DNA of 64,000 nt. Source: Camarhynchus parvulus (taxonomy: Eukaryota > Chordata > Aves > Passeriformes > Thraupidae). The notes under the pieces are model-generated. The model had not been told where the DNA came from and made no database searches. It was given only the letters and a program-made list of their open reading frames with translations. Location of the stretch: contig NC_044573.1 in assembly GCF_901933205.1 (NCBI RefSeq), forward strand, positions 83,658,546 to 83,722,545. The letters run 5' to 3'. Below are positions 24,901 to 36,900 of this stretch, in pieces; the stretch's first letter is position 1, and each line of letters starts with the position of its first letter. Both the position numbers and the translations under genes were made by a program.

Positions 24901-27900
24901 TGTGTATTTACACTTTTATCTTTTTTAGGATATTGTTTTATGCTGTAGGTACATGAAGGGATTTACATTTTCATGGGTTTTCCCCAGTAACGTGGTGGGG
25001 AACTGCTGTGTACTTTTTCCTGCTCCCTCTCCCCAGCCCCATGTACAGTGCCAAATCTGTGCTACAGTATCTTCACAAGCAAAGAGGGAAAAACCCAAAC
25101 CCACCCTTCCTATCCAATTAGGGTGTCATTATTTCAGCCATTACTTCCTCAAAGGTTCCACACCCTCCCTCCGCCAGAATGTACGTGTGTGGGGTACTAG
25201 GGCTAATAACATGTTGCATGGTTTTAAACTATCTCATATTGGAGTAGGAAAATCAATCTGCTGGTCTCTGTTGGAGTGTGTGAAATAAGTGATTGTCACT
25301 GGTACTTGGACACTGTTAGGAAAGAATAGACTTAGGAGTTTCAGTTAGAAAGGAAAAATTACTAAATTACTTGAAGTTTTAAAGTTGCAAAGTCCCTGTG
25401 CTGATAAATTAATCTGTGAAGTTTTCTTGTTTAAAATTTGGCTGTTTAGGTGTTTTTCTAAAAATCTCTTGGCTCATTATGACAAAAGCAAGAGTATTTG
25501 CATTATTACTTGTTTATTTCTTTCCAGGTAAATTCCTTGTTTGCGCTAAAGGATTTATTGAAAACTGCATGAGCTTATCAAGATATCAATCAACTTTTGT
25601 TCTGTTCCAGTAACCTAAAAATCTAAAGGTTCATTGTGTAAGCTTCGTTTGTAATGTGGAGCATTTACTGGTCCCATGAGATCATTATTGAGAGCAAGCA
25701 AACAAAGGTGTGTCTTTCTGCACAGTTCTAGAGCATGAACCAAAAGCCGCGGGCCTGAATGATGAAGAGGAGGATGAGGGAGAACAGTTTGATTTTGATA
25801 GTGGAGATGAGATACCAGAAGCAGACAGACAAGCCCTTGTGCCACCTATTCCTGGTCCTGGGAATTACATAGAGCACCAAGAGGCTGGTGCTGCAGGTAA
25901 GTCAGCCTGTTGGTCTGTACCTCCACTGTGCTAAATAGTCAAGACTGATCATAGGATGCCTTTTCTTGACGGTGCAATAAAAGTACTTTAACAAGAGTTT
26001 TCCATGGTGATATGGCCCACCCCTGAGGGCAACTCAGGTTCTTCTTAATGAATGTCTTGGAGCAGATTAGAGTGGAACAACACTGAAAGATTGGTGTTTT
26101 TAAAGATGCACATGTTGGGTTTATTTTGGAACAATTTGGTTGTAATGGAAAATGTATATGTAGCCATTTTGGTTATTGTTATATAAAGTAATATGGCAAT
26201 ATCAAAGCATAAAAATACCACCTGCTTAAGGAAACATAAATGGGAAAAGGAAGGAAGAAAGAGAAAGAAAGGGTAAGAGTAGGAAGATACATAATCACCG
26301 GCCATGGATTTGTGATGACACTTGATTGAAGTAACAATTGAAGGTCTTTATCTGTCAGAGGTGGGAGAAAAAGCCCATAGAATACAAAGCCTGGTGGGTT
26401 AATACACTCTCAGGTTCAGGTTGGAATGCCCAAGCACCTCCTCTGTGAGGGCAAAGTTCTACACTATCTTTTGATCACGTGCATCAGAAATGAGTCTGAG
26501 GGCACTTCAGGGGTAGTTGAGAGTTTATGAGTTCTTCTAAGGCAGCTGCCCCTGATGTCAGTGAGCCTTGTGTGAATGTGACCTTCCCTGGGAGGAGGCT
26601 GTGTGTGTAAGGGAGGGCAGTTTCGCCATGATTTGGGCAGCCTCTCCGCAAGCTCTGCCTCCTGCCAGCGTCAGAGCACAGTTTGTAGCCTCTGGTGGTG
26701 GGAAGTTCACCCCTTCTGTCTTACGCAGACCAGAGGTTTGTCATTACACACCCAAAAACTTACTGCCTTCTCTTTGTGGGCTTGCAAACCCAGCCTCAGC
26801 AAAGCACCCAGGAACTCCTGAAAATGGTCAGTTTGTTTTGAGTCATAGTCCAGTCTCTCACACGTGGAAATACCATGGAAGTGTTTTGAATATTCCTGCC
26901 AGTTTCAGTCATGGTATATCTGGCAGGGCAAGTGACCATCACATGTAGTTCCCATGAGGTTTCCCACTAAAGTGTGATATCCAAACCAATGGGTTGGGCA
27001 TAGTCTGAGTGTCATGCTACAGGAAAACTGTGTATCCTTGCTGGTCTTAAGGCACATTGATGGCTTGAGATAAGCTGTTTCATAGCTAAGCTTGCTGGTT
27101 GCTGAGCTTGAGTTGTTGTGCATAAAACTAAGTAGAGTTTGACTGTATGAATTTTGTTCATAAACAGAAGCTAAATATTGGAACATTTTTAATGACAGAT
27201 GCAGATGTTCCCAGTGCTGAGGTGTAGTATGGAAATTGCTGTATTATGCTCAAATTTCTAACAGCTGATTTTGCTTACTTTAATCCAATTTCCTTTTGTA
27301 AACAGATTCACTGTGCTTATGGCAATTAAAAATAGGTAACTCTTCAGGTACTGTGGAGTTTGACAACCTGGAACTTAAACACCATCTTTCCCTGAGCATC
27401 TGTTGCTTGCTCACCCTTATTGTGAAGTTGTGCATACAGCTTAAAATAATTTGATCACTTGGGATACAGTTCTGCAGTTCCCTTCAGAGGGCCCTGTGGT
27501 TCTGCTGTAGCTCAGCTTGTCTCAAAAAACACTGGGAACTTTCTATAACAGAAAACAATACATTTTCAAAGAGGAAAACTTGTGAAGTTATTTTCTTCCT
27601 CCCTTTCTTAACAGGGCATTTTTAGGACTGCTCTTTAGGACTCTGTGACTTTTCTTGTCCTCACGACCACCCCTAAAATATTTCTTGTGTTTCTGTTTGT
27701 AAGATTCAGAATTGTTTAGAATCCAGATTTCAACCTTTATGATTTAAGACTGTTTTCACTCATGTGCTTATGTCAGTCAAGTTACTGTTTTTCCAGAGGC
27801 ATCTTTGTAACTCATCTTGTTTTGCTCTTGTTGCATTCCTCACCTGTAAAATGGGGAGGTTGGCAATACTGTGTGGGAATTTTGAGTCATTGATTGTAAG

Positions 27901-30900
27901 CAACTTGTATAGAAAAGATCAGTTCAGTGTTTAGCATACTTGCAAAGAGCTATTAGAGCAGCTTGAGGAGGTATGAAAACTGAAACTTTGTACTTTTGCT
28001 TAATCTTTCAACTAAAGGAGACGGTAATTTAGAAAACACTGAGAAGCTGCAAACATCAGAACCTGCTGCAGAAGGCACTCCAGCCAAAGTAAATCCCTAC
28101 TCAGTCATAAATATTTCCCCAATTCAAGATAAGGATCCATCCTCATCACCAGAACCAAGTCCTCCAGAGGAATGTGCCAGTCCCAGCCTGTCTGGTGGAT
28201 ATTCTGTTCCTGTCCCCTGTGGATATGCTGTGCCATCCAACTTACCTTTGATAGTGCCAGCGTACTGCAGTCCTGTCATCATACGCAGTGTTTCTGTAGA
28301 TGAGGAAGGTACTGTATTTACACACCTTACTTGATTTGAAAGGGAACCCTTGGTTAACCTCAGGTACCTTACCTGTATAGCACTCACCCTGGGTGAGTAT
28401 GATTAATGCTAATTCCTTTTTAATGTAATGAAATAATTTCCAGATCCAGAGTTCAGTGTTCAATCCAAATGGTTTCTTCTCATACCTTTTATTGTTTTTC
28501 CTACATCCTGGCAAAATTCCTCTGCCTTTTGCCTTTTTATATGCATTTGTTTGTTTATTTTCCAGTTCTTGTGGATTTAGAGTTGCTGTTGGATTTTTCC
28601 CTTGATGATTTGATGAATTCTCTGTCTTCTAGTACAATTTTAAGACAGAAGAGGAAACTAGAAAGGGAAATAACTATGGATTATTACAGAAACAAGAGAT
28701 CCATTTTGTAACCAGACTTGAGAAAGTTGACAGCTTAATGTCAAGACAGTAGGAAAAGAAAGCTGCCCATATCCTGCCTTTTTGTATTTTGAGTATACTT
28801 TTCTTTAGCTGGGCAGCTGCTCTTCTATAATTCCAGCTTTTATTCCAGCCTTTGCTTTTTACCACTATTAGGAATACTGTCAAGTAAAAGCAAATGTTTG
28901 TGTTGCTTGTAGAGGAATATATGTTTGAGAGAGAGAATTAAATGCATTAGCCATTGTGATTTCCTCTTAACAGCTCTTCTAAGAAATGGCTGTGTCTTTG
29001 AATTACTTAGCTTTCAGAAATGCATGGTGTGAAGAAATTTCCAATTCTTTTTAAACATGTGTAAGAATAAAAATATTGCAAGGAAGGAGATTATTCTTTA
29101 GTAATGATCTAGTAAAATCAATTTCTTATGGTAAAATGTGCAGTTTGAACCAAACTGACATGTTATTGCAAACGCTTTCTTTTTTCTTTTCCTACTTGGC
29201 AGGTACACAGTCAGCAACTGAAGAATGTCATTATAATTCTGTAAACCTGGAGGACCCTCAGAATAGGTGATTGCCAGTTCATCATGTTTTAATGATTTGC
29301 AAAGCCTTAATTCCTAGGAAAGCTTGCATTTGATAAGTATTTTATTTTCCTTGTGTGATGCTTCCATGTTTGTTGGTTTGGTTTTTTTTCACTTTCTTAC
29401 TCCTGTAATTCTGCTTTTTACAAAAATCAGCACTGGTGTGTATAACTGTGCATGACATTTTTGAAGACACTGGGTTGAATTTTTCTAGACTGATGGCAAT
29501 GTCAGGTGCAACAGATTGCTGGAGGTTTGGTCTAGCCTGCTGCTTTCAGCAGGATCCATCAGATCAACCATGGCCTTGCTGGCTGAGCCCTCAACCCTCC
29601 AAGGATGGAGGTGCTGCAGCTTCCTCAAGCAGTCTTCCCTGCTGTACTACCTTCCCTTCCCCTCTTTCCCCCCCTACCTCCCCAGATGTCCAAACCAAAT
29701 CTCCCAGTGAGCAGTCTGTTGACCATTCCCCCTTTGTCTGGCATTAAAACAAAAAAAGGCCCCAAAATCCCCAAAACAAACCCAAACAAAAAAATAACCC
29801 TGAATCCCTCACCTCTATAGTTCTCTTTTGGATAGTTGTAGCTACTCTTGGGTCACCCCATAACATCCTTTTCATCAGACTAAATAATCTCCGTGTCTTT
29901 TATTTCCTTCCTTGTAATCCATAAGCTTTAGTCCTTCACTGCAGTTTCTCTACATTTCTCTAGAGGTAGCTTCACTTTCTCCACAGCTCTCTAGCAGGGG
30001 AGTGTTGGGAAGCCAAGACTGGACATGCTGCTGTAGCAGCCTCACCAGCACCAGGTGGAGGAGGGGAGCAGCTCTGCCTGATGGCTCCTGATGTAACCCA
30101 GAATATCTTTGTCCTATTTACCATGAAAAAGAAGCTCTCACTTCACTGTTTCTGAGAGAATTTCCTGTTTTATGGTAGATGAACTCAAAAGCAGAGTATT
30201 TTTTAAGATTGTAAAGAAAGTGTTTTCGATTTTCTGACTAAAATTGTAAGACTATTAACTTGAATAGCTTATTCATCACCCAACTACACACTGAAGCAAC
30301 ATTTTTGACTAATCAGCGCCCTTGGAGTGGAAACTAGAGGGCAGAAATACATTTATTGTCTTGTCTTCATGGATGTTTAAAAACATTGTGGTGTAACTTT
30401 TAGTTCTTTTATTTTTGTGGCCTCTTTTTCAAGTGAAGATAACCAGACCAAGAAAGAGGATGATGCCCTGGCCAAATGGGTTGCAGATCCTGCAAATACA
30501 GCATGGATGGAAAGTAAGTACCAGTGAACACTGAAGTACAGCTGTGGAAGGTGGTCAGTTTTAAGTTGTGATCAGCAGTATGTGTGTGGGATTTTATGGG
30601 AATGTCCATGTTCACTTTTATTGTGTGTTTTTAGATAGATTCCAGAACCAAGCTGTAGAACATTCAACAGTAATAAAACATTCTGTAATAAAACATTCAG
30701 CTGTAGAACATTCAACAGTCTAATAAAACTGTATTTTAGAATGAAGTTAACATTCATTTTTCCACCTTTTGGAGTCTATGGAATCATGTGTTATGGAAAT
30801 CATTTAGCTCTATCAATGCATGTGCAGTGGAAATAAGCTCCAGTTCAGAGTCTGATCTGTGACTGTATTTGAAATTGTTCTTCTTGTGCAGTAGTGGCAG

Positions 30901-33900
30901 ATAAGTACTTGGAGGAGGAGGAAGAGAAGGAATTGCCACTGTCTTGGTGTGTGCTGTTGATTCTTGGCTGGTAGCTGCATTTTAAACCACAGAGACTGTG
31001 TGGTTTGAGGACAGGTTATCCTGCCTGTTCTCAGCTGTTCCCACTGGGCTGGTGTTCATCTTACATATTTTGTGAAGTAACTGAAGAATTTGTCATTCTG
31101 CCTCTTAATTTACTATGATAATCATTACATTTAGTTTTTAAAAAGTCAATTTCAGCTTTTCTACAGCCACTCAGTAAGGCAATGAGCAGCCTTCAACAGG
31201 CAGAGGACATGCCATACTTCTGTAAGAAGGAGGGAGAAACACTAGCTTTGAAGTGGATTTTTGGTTTTGGCTACCAAAGGTCATCATAAGCAATGCAGAT
31301 AAAACTGAAATTTCACAAATACCATATACTACTTTGTGCATTATTGCAATATTTGTGCATTATTACCATATTTGAATGATTAGATGTGCAGGCAAAATGC
31401 TAGTAGAGAGTGAGTCATATCTCCATTGTATTAATATATACCAATATAACCAAACTTTTAAAAAATATAATAGTATATTTCAGTTGGAGAGGACCTACAG
31501 CATTTCAACTGCCTGACCATTTTAGGGTTGACCAAAGGCTAAAGGCATGTTAAGGGCTTTGTCCAAATGCCTCTTAGATACTTGGTCCCATTCAAATTTT
31601 AGGAAGTTTCTCATTTGTTGGTTTTTTTTTTCTGTCTTGATTTTAGACCCCGATGAGGTAATTTATGATGATGTGCCAAGAGAAGATTCAGACTCTGAAC
31701 CAGGTTTGAGGTCTTTGTAATGTTGAAAGCAATGCAAAATGGAATTATGTGCATGTATACTAAACAGATACGTTCATTAAGTGCCTAAAATATATGTAAA
31801 TGGATTTACCATTGTGTCAATAATTGGTGGGTCTTACAGAGTTCAGAATTATACTAATACTTAAAAGACTATCTCAGCAGGTCTCCTATACTGCTCGTCT
31901 CAGAAGCTGGATTCTACTTTGTTTTATAGATACTGTTCCAAATGCTTGAGTACTCTGCATATTAGAGAATTACAGTGTTGGGTGTTGTAGCTGTAGTGCC
32001 CTGAACAACGCAAGATGGTTAGGAAAATGGTCTTTTAAATCCTTAAATGATGTATGATAATGTATCATTGTCATGGTGATAGAGAGAAGCTCTTTCCTTG
32101 AAAGTCCCCTTCAATATATAAATGCTTGATAGATGGAAGAGATGGTCCAGGGTGGCTGTTCACCATCCTGATTGTGACTCTACACAAATGTTTTATTTCA
32201 GCATTGAAGTGGTTCACTCCTGATGGTTGTGACCATGTTTGGAGGGGGCAGAATAGATCTCAATGTAGTTGCTGAAGTCAAGATTTTACCTTTACTGGAA
32301 ATGATGGAGTTAGGGCTCAAGAAGCATATTTCATTGAGTTCTTACTCAGCTTTGTTTTGCAGTTTTTGGGTATAGTGAAGTCTGCCTAAAGATCAGTTGC
32401 TACTGACTGATTTTGTGTTTGAGTGAATTGGCTTATTGGGAGCTCAGCATCTTACTCATCGTGGCTCTCAGAGGGTGTGGGTCTTTGATACTGAAATTGT
32501 TAATGAATCAAGAAAACGCTCGAGCTTTGCTGTGTGAAACCCACATTAATCTTTAAAGCTGTAACAGTTTAATTTTTTTCCTTAGTAGTGTTCAGGCAAG
32601 GTGTTTTACAAATTTTTACTAAATTTTTTAAATTTATTATTGGAAAGAACCATGCTACATTCATGACTTGAATGCTTATATCACTGGAAGTTCCCTCATT
32701 GCTGCTCTGAGCAGGGACATCTTTGTGCTGTTGCTGATCAGTCAGGAAACAAGTACCAGGCCCAGGTGGCTGAGCTGGGTGGGATATGGGGCAAAGCTCT
32801 GCTGAGCATATTGGTCAGATTGTTTAGCTTAACCCATAAGACACCAATTAAAATTTTGATTTTCGTGTTGTCCTCTAAGACATTGAAAGATTCTGAGGAA
32901 ATAGGTAGTAAGGGAAGTTTCATCTTCTTACATTCGTGATCTTGATGTTTATTATTTGTATATTTTGTCAGGGAGATGCAACTATTCCAAAAAAAGTTTC
33001 AGTGGGACAATCTGTATTACCACATGGACAAGATAAATTCACCCAGTCATGGGGTAAATCCTGCCCCAAAGCTCACAGCACAGGTGTTAGACTTCTTGAT
33101 TTATTTTGACTTACTATGATGGTTCTTTTAAATTACTCATTGTGTTAGATTTACCACTAAGATGCCTTCTTCAGTAACCATATTTTAAGGACACTCTTGA
33201 TATGCATGGGGATTTAAAAAAAATTGAAAATCTGAATCTTCCAAATTAGACTAATTAAATCCTTTATAATTAACACAGAGGATTCCAGTGTTAATATTAA
33301 AATCCAGGGTTTTGATGCGTGTGTAAAACATATTGGCTTTTCTTTTGAGTACATATTTTTTCTCTATTTAAATGAAATGTCAATCTTGTAATAAAAGCAC
33401 AGCTGCTGTTTCCTGGATTTAATAGGAGCCAGTTGTAAATGCTGCATCATAACTTCTGACAATAGGGATTCCTGATAGAAGTGTTGTACCACGACATGTC
33501 CACACTTTTCCACTTGTACTGACATATGATGCTGCAGGTAGAGTGCATTCCTGTTTCCTGTTAAGAAATTGGCTCGAAATTTGCCATTTTATTTTGAGTA
33601 AGTTTTATGTTCTCGACATCTGTGCCAATAGAAAGACCTGTGTCTTTAACAGGAGGTACTTCAGTCAGCCTTTGTAATACAGATTTGAAAAGGTTATGTC
33701 TTGAAAAGGTTAATACTTCAGGTTTTTAGAGTAAATCATGAGCAAGGCAGCTGCCAGGTGTGGGAGACTTCCAGTGACTGGTGGTGATGAGTCATAAAAC
33801 ACCATTGTGTAACATGTTTCTTGCTGCTTTAGTCTGACCTGTTCTGCTGGAAGTAGTGACATTTTCATTCGATTCTTGCCATGTTTTACCATTTTTTACC

Positions 33901-36900
33901 ATGTCCCTAGGGACAAATGAGAAGCTTAAATGTGGAAGAATGATGTTTGTCAGTGCAGATGTCTATTCACAGTTAGAGTTTAAACTTCCTTTGAAGTTCT
34001 AAATAATTTTGTGGGATTTGGACACAACAGTGTCATTTGAGTAGCACATGTTTCTAAAAGGATCATGGTGTGTACCCATAACACTGTCCTTTTTTAGTAC
34101 TCTGTTTCAACAAAGACAATCCACTTTGGCTATTTGAATATTGGATTTAATTCAAAATTTTTAATGTGCATACAGAAATCTGTACAATTCTTTGTAGCAC
34201 ATCCTGAGTAAGTTTTCCAGTGTTTGAACAAACATACATTTCAGTGTAGCTTTTTTTATTTTGGTTTAATTCTTGCAGAGGAAATGATTTATGATGACGT
34301 TGAAAATGGTGATGATGGTGGAAACAGCTCGCTGGAATACGGGTGGAGTTCAAGTGAGTTTGAAAGCTATGAAGAACAGAGTGATTCTGAGTGTAAAAAT
34401 GGAATTCCCAGCTCCTTTTTGCGAGGCAACCACAAGAGACATGTATGTATCCTGCAGTGCTGCTCAGTCATTGAGGTTGTCCTGGTTTCCAACGCTTCCC
34501 TTTCTCTCCTGTATTTCTTTTTTTCCTCAATTCAGTTTCTAATGCCAACAGCATCTTTTTAAAGGAGATATGAATCAGTGTGGAAGTGACAGTACATAAC
34601 AAAATGTAACAGGGAAAAGAAGATATGAAAATATTAAACAGAAGTTTCGTACAAAAAAAAGATACAACTCAAATTGGATAAAAATTAAATTAAAAATGAG
34701 ATTGTTTTTCTTATGGGCAGTTCCTTACCTTCTCTTCTTTTGCACTTGCTGGATTAGTGTAAGTGGTAAATAAATGTGGAAAATAATGTGAAGAATAAAT
34801 GGGACAAGCCTGACAAGAATTGATGGTTTGAGATCTTTAGGTGCTCAAAAGTCACAAAACTCTTTGCCAGCGTTCCCTAGCTTTCTGTCTTAGATCTGCA
34901 TCAATTTGCTTGTTTGAAAGTGACTGAACTTAAAAAACTTCTGAAAGTAAAAGATTTTTGTAATCAAAGAGAGTTCTACCTGTTAGGAGAGGAGAGAAGA
35001 GAGGCAGCATGATTAAAATGATCCATCTGTGCCACTTCTCAGGTCTCGTGCCTTTGGCTCCATGTGTTCTGCAGGAGGCAGGAAGGCACAGGTGACACAC
35101 GTGGCTGTCCTCACTGCACCTCTCCCATTGCATAGGGAGAGAGGCCCTGGGCTCTTGCCTTCTGTTCACCTTGGCTCCTCTTCTTCTTGAGTATCCTCTT
35201 TGTGAGAGGCTCCCAGTGTGTGCTGACTGGGGACAGACCCCCAAGAGCCGCTTGGCAACTGTGTGTTGTGAGCTGCCTCAGCACCCCGTGGCTGGAATGT
35301 GCAGGGATTGCAGACAGGGTGTTATTTCATGGGACCCTTATTTTCATTTTGCAGGTTTCTTAACTTGATGAGAATAAAAGCCTTACTGTCTGTGTTTCCC
35401 TCCAGTACATGTAATCTGCTCTCCCCTCACCTCCATCCTTGCTACACGTCCTTTGGAAATCAGGGAATGAGCAATTAACTGCAAGACTTGAGCCCATCCA
35501 AATCTGCACTTTGTAAGCTGAGTGCTCATCCTCTGGTTTTGTCTTGGTTTTGTTCTGACTAGAACGTTCTTAAGCTGTTGCAGCTGTTTGTTTTGCAGTT
35601 TTTTCTAACAAGACTGAAAAAATGGAGTTTGAATTTTTTTTGTTTTAAATACCTTGGAAGAGACTAGGAAATTACTTTGCATGTGAGTGTGTAAGCCTTA
35701 ACATGGCTGCTGACTTATTTTTTTTGTTTTAATCTTCTCTTGTTATCCCTAGCTTCAGCTTTGGCCATAGTCATAAGAATTTATTTATCATATGTGAACA
35801 AAGCAAGGTTTAAAGCCATTTTTTGGAACTCTTAAAAGTTTACTTTGATCTGTCATGGAAAACTGTTGGCAGTGGTTGAATGTGATTGCACCAGGATCAG
35901 GCACAGAGTGTCTGAGCAAGAGACTGAGGAGTGATGAGAGAAGAGGGGTGTGCCCTTGGGTACTGCCGTGCAGATGGCTTTTTCAGGCCTGTAACAAAAG
36001 GTTTTGGGGATTGCCTTGTGAGGGTGGGTGTGAGGAGGTAAGGAACACTTGAGCTGGTGGATGGAAAAGTCACATAGGCTCCTGCACCTGGATGGGTTGC
36101 TGGGAGATGGAGAAATTAGGAAATTAGGGAAGGGTTTTGGCAGAGAGTGAGGAAGGAAACTTTAGGATTGCCAAAAAACCCTTGCAACAAACAACCAAGA
36201 AAACAACAACAACAAAAACAAAACAAAACAAAAAAAACCACAAAAAAACCAACCAAACAAAAGAAAAAAAACCAAAAAACCCCAAAAAGCCAACCTCAGT
36301 CCTCCCTGCATTGGCATTTCAGCACAGGCAGACATTACTCTTCTTTATTTACATTTTCTCTGTATCCATTGCTTGTACTAATTTTCACTTCTCCTCAGGT
36401 CCTGTAATGGATATTACCGTATATTACCAGCACATCACCTTCTGTAGCCTTTCAGAGCCTGTGAGGGACTTGCCCTACTTATAATTTTAATGTTAGTTGA
36501 AAAGTACAGCAAGGTTGGATGTGGGATTTTTAATTTTAAGTGCTGGTATGACTTCCCTTGAAGTCACCTTTTCATTATAATTCTTATTATTCTATTTATT
36601 TACTATTTTATTTTAAGAAGGGAAGGTTTTTGTGCTGTTAAATATTTCTTGTCTATGAACCAGATGCTATTCTTTATTATACTGCTGTAATGCCAGAATC
36701 ATGATGTTAGAAGTAATTGCATCCTGACCCAGCCTAGTGGAACTACATGCTGGGCCTGTCGCTTTGTTTTCAACTCAGTAGGCCTTCTCTTCCCTGAGGC
36801 TTTGATCTCTTGCCAAATAACTCTGATATCAAGCTGAGGGGTTTTCCACTGGACTTCTATTATAGGGCACACCAAATATTTTCCTCTTTTTTTTTTCTTT

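Larger units (their letters stand above)
9983..25725 (+). other. ARHGEF10 intron 1 of the coding series (15.7 kb)
   Basis: This is the largest complete intron in the window. It contains a CR1 3' end (11545-11765), an A/C-rich tract (14508-14628), a minus-strand solo LTR (about 19246-19638), a minus-strand solo LTR with likely target duplications (21576-21969) and a GC-richer stretch at about 20455-20860 with no recognisable gene. No conserved domain appears in any frame. Such long 5' introns often hold enhancers, but I cannot show one here. Confidence 0.8.
29267..30433 (+). other. ARHGEF10 intron between coding exons 4 and 5
   Basis: 1.2 kb. It holds a weak minus-strand CR1 trace (about 29480-30115) and an A/C-rich tract (29744-29812). 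The remainder is ordinary AT-rich intron. Confidence 0.65.
30514..31646 (+). other. ARHGEF10 intron between coding exons 5 and 6
   Basis: 1.1 kb. It contains a 48-bp tandem duplication with three AATAAA hexamers (30651-30735), a 19-bp tandem duplication (31333-31370) and a minus-strand CR1 3' end (31475-31600) that stops shortly before the acceptor of exon 6. Confidence 0.8.
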
